Positions 12,296 to 23,631 are shown, numbered from the stretch's first letter. The stretch is 64,000 bases of DNA from Prorocentrum cordatum (GCA_963575745.1 CAUYUJ010015826.1:112501-176500), one strand, 5' to 3'. Made by a program: numbers and translations. Notes: generated from the letters alone by a model not told the origin.

Positions 12296-12840
12296 TCGGT
12301 CGTTCCGCCCCTCGTCCTTCTCCTCCTTCTCGTTATCGGAGTTCGTGTGGTGCGCGCACGAAGGCTCTCACGTTAGTGGTGTGATGATACCGCCCGCGGG
12401 GGCGCAACGCTTTTGGTCTTGTCGCTGTCTTCACTTCCCGACGCATCTTGAGGGCGTTTGAGGTTCGTCAGTTCGTTCCAAGACGGCCCGCGGCCCAGGA
12501 GGGCCCAGGGGGCTTTTACATCTCGCACGAGGGCTCCAAGAACGCTCCAAGAAAGTCCAGAAGGAATGCGGATCGAGATGGCGCGGCCTCGGGTTCTGGA
12601 GGCCTGGGGGAAGCCGCTGGTAGAAAATCCGAGACTGTGCAGCGCTCGCGTGAGGCCCCAGGAGGCTCCGAAGAATTGCTACGAGGTCACCAAAGGGCTC
12701 ATGATTGGCCCAAATCCATATGTGCTCTAGCGTTGTCGTCGCTGTTGCCATTCCGGCTCGCAGCGTTGCAGTGTGGCTGTGAGCTTAGCTCCGCCTACCA
12801 GCAACCGCTTCCGCCCTCCAGCAATTGCCTTGCGGTCGGC
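12296..12840 (+). promoter_or_regulatory. Shared leader module upstream of UPF1-like gene
   Basis: In order: a TCGTTATCGGAGTTCGTG region with GTGCGCGCACGAA, CTTCCCGACGC, GTTCGTTCCAAGACGGCCC with a GC-rich roughly 250-bp block, then GTTGTCGTCGCTGTTGCC and GTGGCTGTGAGCTTAGCTCC just before the ATG at 12841. The same order occurs at about 38395-38590, 38830-39470 and 40160-40800. Its role as a 5' region is inferred from position only. Confidence 0.6.
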
Positions 12841-15800
12841 ATGGAGAGGTGCCCGTGCGCCCTGGTAACCTTGCTAGCAACGGGGGCCCCTTGGAGCGAG
12901 CAGGGCGAGGGCAAGTCCTTCGAGGAGTTCATGGTGGACACGATTGGATCATCGCTCGATGGTGGCGTTCCGTCGGGAAGCCAAGATGCAGAATTTAGCT
13001 GCGCGCATCCGTCTCGGAACGGGTCGAATAGCTTGCTGAAGGGTCGTGCCGCCTGCCGATTTCCAGATGCGTCAGAGACTCCGCGTGTCATGCTTGCAGT
13101 TCGTGGCGCATGGTTAACGCCTGGCGAGGCTGCCGTCATCCACAGTACGTTGCCCGGCAAGGCAGTTTTGAAGTTTTGGGTGGCTGTGCGCGCCGATGAG
13201 GAGGTGGTCGTTCCTCCTTCTTTTGGCAGCGACCGATCGTCGCCGTACCGCCGTCGCCCAGCAGACATCGCGGATTGCCTGCCGCCAGAGCTACTTCGGC
13301 GAATAAAACTGAACGCCCTGAGAGCAATCGAGTTCGCGGAGCAGGCCCTCGCGAAGAAGAGAGCTCACACTATCAAGAGGCCGAGGCAGGATGGCAGCGG
13401 TGAGGTGAGCTGCATGAAGAAACTCGTCGCTCAGTTGGGCACGAAGGAGCTGCCTCCTCGGGGGCGCCCCAGCACTGCCTGGAAAGCTTGCGGTGGCACG
13501 GTGTTTGCGCCCGCAGATATCGTGGCTCGGGGGTGCAGTTGCGCCCGCCTGGAGAAGTTCCCCGTGCACATGTCCGTCGACTGTTGCGGCTTGGGGCCCA
13601 GCAACGTGGCTCGCAAGACCAGGTTCAACCTAGAGTCAGAGGTCGCGTCAGTGCTGCTGCATGCGGCGAAGGGCAAGCCGCTGTGAGAACTGCGGGCGGG
13701 GTCTGTTCGCAACGAAGATGTGGTGCGTCTGAAGGTTCACGAAGACAACCTCGGTTGTGCTTCCATCGTGTGCAACATGTGCACGTTCACTGACAGGGGT
13801 GCCCGTTGGCGCGTTGACTCCGACGGCGACTTCGCAAATGACAAGCACCGCATGCTGTGGATGATAAGTACGCGCGTACTGTCGAACATGGGCATCCAGG
13901 GCAATGCGCTTAGCGCAGGCTGTCGAGACATTCGCATTGCTAGCCCGCATGTTAGCCCAGATATCCTGGAAGCAGCCTACCGGAGCGGAACGCTCCATGT
14001 CGTAACGGCTGCGCCGAGGAAAGATTACGCTTCTCGCATCACTCTGGAGCCAGAGGTGCACGAAGAGGGAGAGTATCTCGGCGTTATCCTTGAATGGGTT
14101 GGCAACCGTGTATACCAGCACGCTGCTCTTGTTCGCAGCGCTACTGCGGAGAATACTCTTGGGCTCGGCGCTCTGCGGGCTGCCTTTTCCATCGTGCAGC
14201 CTTGGTCTGGATCGCCAGTCGCAGTGGGAAATGTGCTGAAGAATAGAGTTTCTCCATCGCCTGCTTTCATCCAGTCGGTATTGCGCAGGCGCCGCATTCA
14301 GCTGTCGGACGATCGGAAGCGATGCATGGAGACCATCAACGCCTCGGACAATCATCACTTGGTCGTCCAGGCTTACGCAGGCATTGGGAAGTCGCTACTT
14401 TTGGCTTTGCTGGTCGAGGCAGCGTTGGACCACGTCGACAGACAGAATAGCGCAGTGGTGATCGTGACTCCTTCGCGTAGTCTGCGTGACTCTATATTAC
14501 AAGGTCCGGATTTCCTAGACAAGGTGTTTGTGGCGGATGATTTCGGGGCCCGAGTTGTTTGGCTCGGGCGACCTTCAGACGCCCCTGGGGCGTTGGGCAC
14601 ATGGGAAAATAAGGTTGCGGAATTGGTGCATGAACAGCTGCACTTTCTGCGCGCAGAGGTGCAAGAGCTGGGAGCTTTGCATCTACGCCCTGCTTTTCAG
14701 AGTATCATGGAGTTCCGCATCTCCTGGAAGGACTTGCCAGCGGCCTCTGCTGTCGTGGTTGGGGGCGCTTAGTTCGCGGCGTCGGAGGAGTTCCGCGGCC
14801 TTGCTCGCCAGCACATGCTACAGATCTTCGCCATCAAACGGAGAAGGGCGGAGCTCTGGGAGGACGTCATCAAAGAAGGCACCAACGGTTATCTCATCGT
14901 GTCAACAATGGATTATTTCGTCAAGTGGCGGGCGGGAGCCATTAAAGGATACCTGAACCGTTTGTTGGATCGCCTGGAGATCAGCCTGTTCTGCATGGAA
15001 GAGTTTGAGTCCTACGACGTTTCCCAGGTGGTAGCTGCTTTGGCGAACGTTTATGTGCAGACATTGCTCATGGTGGGGGACCAGCATCAGAGAGTGGAGA
15101 ATGTCGGTGGCCGGCGTTCCCGCTCCACCTTCAGCTCTGACAGCGCGGTCGGCGCGCTGCCCTTCGCTCCGCATGGCATGGAAGGTGATGGCGAGGATTA
15201 CACCGCGATGGCAGTGAGCGTAGCTCAGCCCACGCCGTCTGTTCTGACAGGAAGCGCGGCCGTCCCCGAGGCCCGTCCGTGGTACGAATGGTGCCAAAAG
15301 GCCGAGAATGCAGTTCTCGACGCTTGCAAAAGGCGCGGCAAGGACGTCTGCAACTACGTGGCGCACTGCTTTGGGTTCGCGAACACTTTTGCTTCTGACT
15401 CCGCTGTCGCTCGTGACACCACATTGCAGCACGTGTTCTACGACGGCGGCCAATGGTGGAGGAGTCCAGTGCGGGGCGGTGATGAAGTCGGTTGGCGCCC
15501 TCTCTTGTTCGAATGTTTATGCCACGCCGTTGCCGCAGATTTGTGCGAGCACAGGAATCTCCAGCGGGAGGGGAAAGCTTTTCCACGACCAACGGTGCTG
15601 ATCATCATGCCTTTGAGCCGGTCAGCAATCCCGCTGTGTTGCTTGATGCAAGCTGCTTTCGATGACTCAAGTGTGGGCCCAGGGGTCGTGCAAGTGTCGC
15701 TCCCTATGAATGTGTGTGGGGGGAGAGCGTCCCTATAGTTCACTGCGTGCGGCATCGTCGCACAGTGGGTGCTCAGGACCAATGCGCTGGGACGCAAAGG

Positions 15801-17109
15801 AACTTGAACCAAGAGTACATCAACGTGACGCGCGGGGTGATGAAGACTTGCATGTGGGTAGAAGTACAACCGTTCGGGCATCCAGGAATGCCCCGCGACG
15901 CGCGCCATGAGTATGTCGGCGGTGGGTCCAAGGGCGAGTTTTGCTCCGCGTACGCGAAGCGCAGGAACGAACACATCTGGGAGAACAAGCTTCCGTGGGG
16001 CATTCTCGAGGACCGCCAGAATATACGAGCGTCGTATCACGACTGCTTTGCGGTTTGGCTTCGGCATGATGCTGCTCGTCGTGTGCATGACATCGCTGAT
16101 GAGGTGTGGTGGAAGCTGGAGCGGAACCAGATTCCAAACTTGCCGACCCTCGGCCAGGGGCGCAGCGACTACAAATCCTTCGATTATGTCCTAGCGCAAG
16201 CAGCCGGCGCAGGCACCTCTCTTGCGCAATTCGTGCGCGAGTCCACCAGGTCGCTTCGTAATTTGGGTCATGGAGCGGCAGCCGAGCGATGGGGCGTGCA
16301 GGAGATGCACGACAAGGTGAGCCGCGATGTGGACTCGATGGATTGGATGCCAGGCATGACGTTCGGCCATTTGTTGCTGCCGTGCGCCGCCGCAGAGGTG
16401 AGCTCCGAAGCAGGCAAAGGCGTGACGCGCCTCTGCTTCCCATTCCTTCATGCTCACGCGGAGCTGGAGGTCGAGAGCGCTATAACAGCACTCTGCAGCC
16501 TGGCTTGGTTTCTGTCGTTCGTGCTGGGGAAGGACCTCGTGTTGCATGCGCGTGCGAGCAGAGAACTGCATAAAATGCGGGTCATAGAAGAAGACGGGGA
16601 CCTTTGGTTCAACAAGGCCTGCCAGTCCGGACGCATAGCCACAGCCATCAAGGACAAGGGCAAGAGCGTAGTCTACATGTATGTTGGCGGAGGGGCAGTG
16701 GACCACGAGCAGTCTTACCTCTTGGGCGGCATCGTAGTTCTCTGCAAGAGCTGGAAGTGGGCGGCTTTGGTGTATTCCGCGGTGAGAATTGCGGGCCTCG
16801 CGTGCAACAATTCGATGGGCCCCTTTGGACTCCGCGTTGGTGATCTGCGACGAGACCGAGCCAAGCGAGTCTACATCTGAACCCGCACCTGCGACGCAAT
16901 CACCCGTTCTTGACTTTCGAAAACTGACTGAGGAGACGTGGCTCTGTGTTGGTGCATTGGGTGACGTGTTTAAGTCCGATGTCGAGGCGCTAGGGCGCAC
17001 TGGAATAGCCGAAAGGGCCACCCAGTCTGACCAGGTAGGCATCCAGTTAGTATCTCTGCAAGAACTTTGTGAAGCAGAGGTGAAGCTCTTGCTCGGCGGG
17101 GGCGCTTAG
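12841..17109 (+). pseudogene. UPF1-like SF1 helicase, decayed
   Basis: The chosen start, ATG 12841, opens MERCPCALVTLLATGAP, a peptide also found at 8991 and 62358. Frame 1 continues through TGA 13684-13686 and TAG 14770-14772 without a shift, changes frame near 15715 and returns near 16820. Helicase motifs appear in order: Walker A AYAGIGKS (about 14380), motif Ia VIVTPSRSLRDS, a degenerate motif II CMEEFES, motif III LMVGDQHQ (about 15070), and, after the frameshift, GAQDQCAG and NQEYINVTRG in the position of motif VI. These fit the UPF1/DNA2-like SF1 group. The N-terminal 400 residues include Cys residues (CSCARL, CCGLG, CNMC) but no domain I can name. An insertion splits motif III from the rest (15092-15250). 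A truncated relative at 39455-39815 shows the gene is repetitive. Confidence 0.65.
15092..15250 (+). mobile_element. Introner-like insertion inside the helicase
   Basis: This segment directly follows GDQHQR of motif III and is closely related to about 9051-9206 outside any gene. It starts GAGTGGAGAATGTCGG, contains CAGTGAGCGTAGCTCAGCCC, and ends TTCTGACAG, a good 3' splice site. Removing 15092-15250 (159 bp) keeps the reading frame but needs a GA donor; a GT donor at 15094 would break the frame. It could be an intron or an exonised insertion. Confidence 0.5.
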
Positions 17110-17159
17110 ATTCCCAGTCTGTCTGCTACGGAAATTGCCGAAGCAGAGAGCGTCTTCGG

Positions 17160-17440
17160 TGCGTAGCACTGATAATCGGTGGAGGACGCCGACGGCGACG
17201 ACGTTGAAAACGTCGAAGGCGACGACGACGACCACGACCACGACGACGACGACGACGATGACCGCTCGACGACGACGACGACGATGACGACGACGACGAC
17301 GACGACGCCGACGCGGAGGACGACGACGACGACGACGGCGACACGACGACGACGTCGTCGAGACAACGACGACGACGACGACAACGAGAACGTGAATGGC
17401 GACGCCGACGACGCCGACGCCACGGCGACGACAGGGGGGT
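17160..17440. repeat. (GAC)n microsatellite at the 3' end of the helicase unit
   Basis: GAC/ACG repeats begin just after CTGATAATCGGTGG. The same junction occurs at about 39808-39830 after the truncated helicase copy, so the microsatellite is part of the unit's end. Confidence 0.9.
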
Positions 17441-17449
17441 CACTCCTCG

Positions 17450-18230
17450 GAGCCTCTTCGCTCTGGAGAGCGAGCGGAACGCTCGCGCCCATCGTGGTTT
17501 TGCCTCGATGTGGCAGCGTTGCTGAATTAGGTTGCATCGGCCATCGCGCTTACGGGCTCGCCACTTTTTGTTGTGATGCATGTTTCACTCCTTGCCCCAT
17601 TGGCCCCGCCCTCGTGGCAGCAGCGTTGTTGCGGCTAACGCCCGAGGACGTGCAGGCGCGGCGGCCGCCGCGGGATGCCCCAGACACGCGCCACTGTCGA
17701 GCTTTTATGTGCACGACCTCGCCTCCTTACGAAATTAGGGCACCCAGCTCCCTCAAACACACGCACACGCACACATGCAAAACACACACGCAAAACACAC
17801 ACATACACAACAACAAAAAACATAAACACACGCACAGAATTTGAACCTTTCCCCTCGCTGCCAAGGGGGTGAGGGGGCAGGCGGTTTTTCTTTGGAGGTC
17901 GATCGGGCCCTGGCCAGGCCTGGAAGTCGAACCTCCGATGCTTCGTCGACCCTGCTCGTGCGCAGTAGGCGCGTCGTGCGTTACGCAACGTGCCGGCTGA
18001 ACTGCACCCACCCTTGCTCACCAAAGAAAGTAAAACAACCAAAGCAGGAAGAAGGCCTTCCCAACTCTTGCAGGCTTAAAGTGCCGCGACAGGGCCTCCA
18101 GGGATCGAAGAGCTCCAGGCTATCTACGTGGCCTTCGGCCTTTTCCGCCACAGGCTATCTACTGGCCTTCGGCCTATCCCGCCACAGGATATCTAGTGGT
18201 CTGTGGCTGCAAGGATCGGAAGGCCCCGCG
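17450..18230. repeat. Composite repeat R, copy 2
   Basis: It repeats 9271-10285 in the same order: GCGAGCGGAACGC, CGCCACTTTTTGTTGTG, the GCGGCGGCCGCCGCGGGATG block, an AC-rich tract at about 17755-17835, the tRNA-like segment 17918-18000 on the minus strand, then GGCCTTCGGCC repeats. It is cut off near 18200 and lacks the last part of copy 1. Confidence 0.75.
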
Positions 18231-18458
18231 GGGCCCGCGCACTGCACCCCTTGCGCGTTTCGTGGTCACATTGGGAGTTCCACCGAAAGCGTCGGTGACG
18301 GTTTTCGCGCGCCCCCCCCCCCCCCCCCCACGCATTCGGCACGCCGCCCCTCGCACGCTTCGTGGCCCCATAGGGCGCGGAAGGAGGAACAGGAAGTGAG
18401 CCTAGCCGCTGGGCCTAGCCGCTTTGGTCGAAGCCTGGCCGTTTTTTTGTCGAAGGCC
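18231..18458. other. No gene recognised, C run at about 18310-18330
   Basis: GC-rich intergenic sequence between repeat R and the next ORF. Confidence 0.4.
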
Positions 18459-19031
18459 ATGGCTGGGGAGCCACCGCCCAAGCGCGAGCGGCTCGAGGAG
18501 CCGAATGTCGTCTGGCGCCTGCTGGGCGCTCAGGGGTCTGCAGGGGTCGAGGACTCCTCGGCCGCCCAGGCCGCCGAGGCAACCTCGACCGAGACGAGCG
18601 ACGAGGCGCCCAAACCGGGGGCGGCCGAGGCCGCGCCCGGCCTTGGGGCGGCCGATGCCGCCGCGGGCACGACCTCCGCCGACGCGGAGGCCACCGTGGA
18701 GACCGAGGCCGCGGCGGCCTGGCGCGAGACGATTCACGCGCGCAGCGCGTGGGTCATTGCGCAGGAGGGGGCCGACCGCCAGGAGGCGAAAGCAGCGGAG
18801 TACAGGCGCCAGGCAGACTTGGCGTATGACAACTACCAGGAGGCCTACAACAAAGCCATGGTTCGGGGGGGCGTTTCGCCTGTGCGCCCGCGCGCCGACC
18901 ATGGCCAGGTTTCGCGGCTCGCCATGGTCAGCGCGCGGGCTTGCAGGCGAGGGGCCCTCGACAAGGCGCTGCGCAAGCCGACGGAGGCGGAGCGGCGGCG
19001 TCACCAGGCCGAAAATGTCGGCCAGTCTTAA
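18459..19031 (+). CDS. Hypothetical Ala/Glu-rich protein, 190 aa
   Basis: The frame is open from 17841, but the upstream part is repeat R, so the start was set at ATG 18459 (MAGEPPPKRERLEEPNVVW). The protein opens with a basic PPKRER patch that could act in nuclear import, has an Ala-rich middle, and then a charged stretch (EAKAAEYRRQADLAYDNY) likely to be helical or coiled coil. The C-terminus is Arg-rich. I recognise no family. It could be a real small gene or a random GC-rich ORF. The tyrosine-containing helical stretch is the best sign of coding. Confidence 0.35.
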   Translation: MAGEPPPKRERLEEPNVVWRLLGAQGSAGVEDSSAAQAAEATSTETSDEAPKPGAAEAAPGLGAADAAAGTTSADAEATVETEAAAAWRETIHARSAWVIAQEGADRQEAKAAEYRRQADLAYDNYQEAYNKAMVRGGVSPVRPRADHGQVSRLAMVSARACRRGALDKALRKPTEAERRRHQAENVGQS

Positions 19032-19520
19032 GGTCGCTGGGCAAAACGGCGGAGGAGGCTGAGGGAGGATGAGGGATAAGGGGGGAGGGGGATAGATGGA
19101 GAGGAGGCTGAGGGAGGAGGGTCAGGAGATAACGGTGGGTGGGCTTAAGAGCGTCTCGCCCTGCGAGTGGGTCGTCGTCTTGTCGCTTGTCCTCCTTGCC
19201 GCAGATACGATTGCCCCTCATATGCCCCCATCCCCTCCGTCACCCTCCGCCCCTCCCCCCGATCGGGCAGTGGTGGTGGGGGGATGGGGGAAGAGGGGGA
19301 GGGGGGGGAGGGGGATAATATTGTGGGGGGCACCACGCAGGGAGCTAACACTCCAGGCCCAATAGGCGACGTTGGCCCCGAGAGCTTGAGGCTTAGGCCC
19401 TCCCGAACTCCCAATGCCCGTAGAGTTCAGGCCCCAGGACCTTATTGAAATTGCGCCTTCTGGCGAAACGCTTCGCGCATGTTTTCAAACCCCCTACTCG
19501 CCCAGGCATGATCCTTAGAG
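19032..19520. other. G-rich intergenic sequence
   Basis: GAGGATGAGGGAGGAGG-type purine runs at about 19030-19130 and GGGGGAGGGG at 19280-19330. No gene supported. Confidence 0.45.
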
Positions 19521-20085
19521 TGTGCGGCCGGCCCGGCGGACCCGGCGGACCCGGCGGACCCGGCGGACCTGGCGGGTCCGGCGGACCCGGCGGACCCGGC
19601 GGACCTGGCGTATCCGGCGGACCTGGCGGACCCGGCGGACCGAGCGGCGGACGTCAAGCGTCTCCAGCGGACGCAGCTGACCCAACGGACCCAGCGGACC
19701 CGGCGGACCCGGCAGACCCGGCGGACCCGGCGGACCTGGCGGACCCGGCGGACCTGGCGGACCCGGCGGACCCGGCGGACCCGGCGGACCCGGCGGACCC
19801 GGCGGACCCGGCGGCCCCGGCGGCCCCGGCGGACCCGGCGGACCCGGCAGGCCCGGCGGACCCGGCGGACCCAGCGGACCCGGCGGACCCGGCGGACCCG
19901 GCGGACCCGGCGGCGGACGTCAAGCGTCTCCAGCGGACGCAGCTGACCCAACGGACCCAGCGGACCCGGCGGACCCGGCGGACCCGGCGGACCCGGCGGA
20001 CCTGGCGGACCTGGCGGCACCGGCGGACCCCGGACGTGGCGGACCCAGCGGCACCGGCGGACCCGGCGAACCCGGCGGGCCCAGC
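19521..20085. repeat. 9-bp minisatellite (GGACCCGGC)n
   Basis: Nine-base units with a few changes. A roughly 60-bp block with GACGTCAAGCGTCTCC and CGCAGCTGACCC appears at about 19645 and again at about 19915, so a segment of about 266 bp was duplicated within the array. The collagen-like Gly-Pro and Pro-Ala-Asp readings change frame and are not taken as coding. A sister array lies at 36905-37262. Confidence 0.9.
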
Positions 20086-20360
20086 GAGGAGGAGGAGGAG
20101 GAAGAGGAGGAGGAGGAGAAGAGGAGAGGAGGAGGAGGGAGTGGAGGACGGAGGAGGTGGAGGAGGAGGAGAGGAGGGGAGCAGAGGAGAGAGGAGGAGG
20201 GGAGGAGCAGGAGGAAGAGAAGGAGGAGGAGGAGTGGAGGAGGAGGAGGAGGAGGAGGAAGGAGGAAGAAGAAACGGGAGACAAGGAGGAGGTGGTGGAG
20301 GAGGAGGAGGAGAAAGAGGAAGAGAGTGAGAAGGAGGAGGAGGATGAGGAGGAGGATCCG
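20086..20360. repeat. (GAG)n purine tract
   Basis: GAGGAGGAG with AGAGGA variants, strand-asymmetric all-purine sequence. Confidence 0.9.
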
Positions 20361-20540
20361 AAGGATCGCTCTCGGCGCTAGCGATGGAGCGCGTCTGACT
20401 CGATATCCTCACTTGGCGATCCTGCATTGTTGCATTGTTTTTGCCGTGAGGATACTCGCACGGCGGCGGCATTGGACAATGAAGCCCATCCCGAGGGCAG
20501 ATCTTGGCGCATCCCTTCTGCCTTTCTGCGATGATAACCT

Positions 20541-20642
20541 ATATGATGATGATGGTGGTGGTGATGATGATGGTGGTGATGATGATGATTATGATGATGA
20601 TGATGGTGGTGATGATGATGATGATGATGATGATGACCAGTA
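20541..20642. repeat. (GAT)n / GATGGTGGT microsatellite
   Basis: GATGAT repeats with GGTGGT interruptions, reading as poly-His on the minus strand. Confidence 0.9.
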
Positions 20643-20759
20643 ACCGCCGCTGATGCGGATAGGAGTGAGGGGCTGAGGTGGGCTTGGAACGGCGCGTTGA
20701 TCTCGGGTGTGGCATTATTGTTGATCTCAGGAAAGTTGCCGGGGCACTCTCGCCTCGAC

Positions 20760-20985
20760 GCTGGCCTCATTTTCTGTGAAAACGAAGCTCCCGCTCGAGT
20801 GGGAGCTTGGTTGTCAATCTGTGCCCCTGCGGGCCCGGTTACGACGACAACGGCTCCCGCTCGATACTTCCTCTAAATTTACTCTGACGCGCCCTGGTCT
20901 GACGGGCCTCCGAATTCAGGAACGGCGCTCCCGTTCGAGACTTCCTAGTACTTCGCAGACAAGCCTCGCTCCGCTGCCCACTGAG
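20760..20985. repeat. Duplicated segment D, uninterrupted copy
   Basis: From CTGGCCTCATTTTCTGTGAA to GAGACTTCCTAGTAC. The same sequence recurs at 23510-23625 and continues at 24570-24650, split there by MITE copy 2. This copy therefore shows the state before insertion. Confidence 0.8.
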
Positions 20986-22065
20986 ACCCCAGACTCCACA
21001 GAGGCTTCAAGATTTGTCCACAGAGGCCCCACACCTGCCCACTGAGGCCGCGCCACGCTGCCCACAGAGTTCCACAGCGCTGCCCACAGAGGCTCCGCCA
21101 CGCTGCCCACTGACGCCCCAGACGCTGCCCACTGACCCGCCAAACGCTTCCCACAGAGGCCCCCCCTTCGCTGCCCACTGAAGTCCCGAACGCTGCCCAC
21201 AGAGGCCCCAAACGCTGCCCACAGAGGCCCCGAACTCTGCCACACTGCTCGCAGAGGCCCCAAGGGCTGCCCACACTGCCCGCAGGGGCCCCGAACGCTG
21301 CCCACAGAAGCTCCGCGCTGCCCGCAGAGGCCCCAAACGCAGCCCACAGAGGCCCCAAACGCAGCCCACAGAGGTCCCAAACGCTGCCCACAGAGGCCCC
21401 AAACGCAGCCCACAGAGGCCCCAAACGCTGCCCACAGAGGCCCCAAACGCTGCCCACAGAGGCTCCAAGCGCTGCCCACAGAGGCCCCAGACGCTGCCCA
21501 CAGAGGCCCCAAACGCAGCCCACAAAGGCCCACGCTGCCCACAGAGGCCCCGAACGCAGCCCACAAAGGCCCCAAACGCTGCCCACAGAGGCCCCAAACG
21601 CTGCCCACAGAGGCCCCAAACGCTGCCCACAGAGGCCCCAAGCGCTGCCCGCAGAGGCCCCAAGGGCTGCCCACAGAGGCCCCAAACGCTGCCCACAGAG
21701 GCCCCAAGCGCTGCCCGCAGAGGCCCCAAGGGCTGCCCACAGAGGCCCCAATCGCTGCCCACAGAGGCCCCCACCAAACCCACGGAGCCCCAAACGCAGC
21801 CCACAGCGGCCCAAACCTGCCCCCCGAGGCCCCAAACGCTGTCCCACCCCATAGAGGGCCCCAACGCGGACGCTGCCCGCTGACGCTGCCCGCAGAGGCC
21901 CCAAGGACTGCCCACTGAGGCCCCGAGCTACCTGCAGATGCCTCAAACGCACCCACAGAGGCCCCACCACGTTGCCCACTGAGGCTCCAGACGCTACCTA
22001 CAGAGGGCCCAAACGCTGCCCACACAGGCCCCAAACGCTGCCCACCCAGGCCCTGCTCCGCTGCT
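20986..22065. repeat. 22-bp minisatellite (GCTGCCCACAGAGGCCCCAAAC)n, array 1
   Basis: About 45 units with GCAGCCCAC, GCTGCCCGC and AAGCGC variants. Three units equal 22 codons, which makes long minus-strand ORFs rich in GLCGQRLGPLWAA. These follow the repeat exactly and are not taken as genes. A shorter sister array lies at 24665-25065. Confidence 0.85.
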
Positions 22066-22077
22066 CGCGGAGCTCTT

Positions 22078-22101
22078 TTTTTTTTTTGTTCTTTCTCTCT
22101 C

Positions 22102-22143
<42 letters not shown>

Positions 22144-22215
22144 TCCAGATTATTGTTTGTTCCTTCCCCCCTTCTCACTCTCTCTCTATCTCTCTCTCTC
22201 TCTCTATTTCTCTCT
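22078..22215. repeat. (CT)n tract
   Basis: TCTCTCTC runs with a short T run before them, just upstream of the ORF at 22317. It may be a promoter-proximal pyrimidine tract. Confidence 0.85.
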
Positions 22216-22316
22216 TGTGGTTCGATTGTATTTCCGCTGTCCTCCTCTTTGTCGAGCTCGTCGTCGGCCCTTCGCTTCTCGCCCTGCTCACCGCGCCGCG
22301 CACGCACCGCGCCGCC

Positions 22317-22787
22317 ATGGAACGTCTCCTGGGCCGCCGGTGCCAGTACGTGTCCACCACCACTGGGTTCACGGTGCACGGCTACATTGTCGCCGTGCGC
22401 ACCGACGAGCGTGTGCAGATTCACCAGGACAGGCACAACATCCCTTTTGACCTCTTGTGGCGCCCACTCTCCACGGTCACGCTGAGCCCTGGCCTCGGCG
22501 CGTTCCCAGAGCCCGCCCCGGGGCCTGCGCCTTCCACGCCACAGGCGCTCCCCAACCCTCGCCTTGCGCTCACCGCCCCGACCTGGGAAGCCTTCGTCAA
22601 GAACCTCCGCAAGAACTCGGACCCTGACCGCCTGAAGGCTGACTTCGGGGCTGACGCGGTGGAGACAGTTGGGCCGACGTCCTGCGTCTTGTCGCTTGCA
22701 ACGCAGAGCGCGTACGACGCGGCATTGGCCTGGCACCGCACGCAGTGCCAGGGGATGCTGATCACTGCGGTTAAGTCCACGAGGTGA
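22317..22787 (+). CDS. Hypothetical protein, 156 aa
   Basis: ATG 22317 sits in GCCGCCATGG, an ideal eukaryotic start context, so it was chosen over the upstream part of the open frame, which is the CT tract. The first 70 residues (MERLLGRRCQYVSTTTGFTV, then HGYIVAVRTDERVQIH) look like a small beta-rich fold. A Pro/Ala linker follows, then a mixed helical region with AWEAFVKNL-like character and SAYDAALAWHRTQCQG near the end. No domain is recognised with confidence. The pyrimidine tract upstream and the good start make it a better gene candidate than most ORFs here. It is flanked by minisatellites on both sides. Confidence 0.45.
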   Translation: MERLLGRRCQYVSTTTGFTVHGYIVAVRTDERVQIHQDRHNIPFDLLWRPLSTVTLSPGLGAFPEPAPGPAPSTPQALPNPRLALTAPTWEAFVKNLRKNSDPDRLKADFGADAVETVGPTSCVLSLATQSAYDAALAWHRTQCQGMLITAVKSTR

Positions 22788-22939
22788 GCGCCAAGACCCG
22801 CCGGCGCGTTTTCCACCTCCGCCCTCCCACCGCCGCCCTCTTCCACCTCCGCCTTCTCTCCTCTTTGCGGGCTGCGACGAATCTGAGCCCTCTCTGGTTT
22901 TTGGCGCCCCTCGGTCTCTAGGGCCTTTCTCGGCACCGA

Positions 22940-23505
22940 GCTTCCGCGGAAGTGGCGGAACGATAGGGCTGGGCCACGCCGGCTTCGCGCGCGAACCGTG
23001 CAGGCACGCGGAGGTTCTTGATCCATCGAACTGCGCCTCTGGCGACGGATCTGGTCAAAATTTTGATTGCCTGACGTTTTCCCTCTGGCCGCGCTCGCGC
23101 GGCAGTCGCGGAATTATAGGGGCGTGCCACGCGGGCCCCTCGCGCGAATCGCGACAGAACGCGGAGGTCCCCTCTCCGTCCGAAAGCGCCTCCGGCCACG
23201 GATCTGGTCAAAATTTCCATCGCTTCCCGACGTTTCCCGCCTGGCCGCGCTCGCGCGGCAGTGGCGGAATTATAGAGGCGTGCCACGCGGGCCCCTCGCG
23301 CGAATCGCGACAGAACGCGGAGGCCCCCTCTCCGTCCGACAGCGCCTCCGGCAACGGATCTGGTCAACATTTTTATCGCTTCCCGACATTTTCCGCCTGG
23401 CCGCGCTCGCGCGGCAGTGGCGGAATTGTAGGGGCGCGCCACGCGGGCCCCTCGCGCGAACCGTGCAGGCGCGCGGGGGTTCTTGTCTCCGTCCGACAGC
23501 GCCTC
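22940..23505. repeat. 156-bp tandem repeat, about 3.6 copies
   Basis: GGCCGCGCTCGCGCGGCAG starts at 23086, 23243 and 23399, spacing 156-157 bp, with a diverged partial unit before 23086. Each unit contains ACGCGGGCCCCTCGCGCGAA and CGGATCTGGTCAA. Confidence 0.85.
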
Positions 23506-23509
23506 CTCG

Positions 23510-23631
23510 ACGCTGGCCTCATTTTCTGTGAAAGCGAGGCTCCCGCTCGAGTGGGAGCTTGGTTGTCTATCCGTGCCCCTACGGGCCCGGTTACGACGAC
23601 AACCGCTCCCGCTCGATACTTTGTTTAATTA
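23510..23631. repeat. Duplicated segment D, left half of interrupted copy
   Basis: It matches 20760-20876, up to GCTCGATACTT, where the MITE-like element begins. The right half resumes at about 24570. Confidence 0.75.

Noticed and set aside
19445-20329. Collagen-like Gly-Pro protein
   Set aside because: The reading changes from GGP to PAD within the array, the unit is 9 bp at DNA level, and it ends in (GAG)n; no start or flank suggests a gene.
20986-22065. CRISPR-like array
   Set aside because: Units are contiguous without unique spacers and the context is eukaryotic.
20916-22736. 606-residue minus-strand ORF with GLCGQRLGPLWAA repeats
   Set aside because: 22-bp DNA unit without frame preservation: all three minus frames are open with the same peptide shifted.
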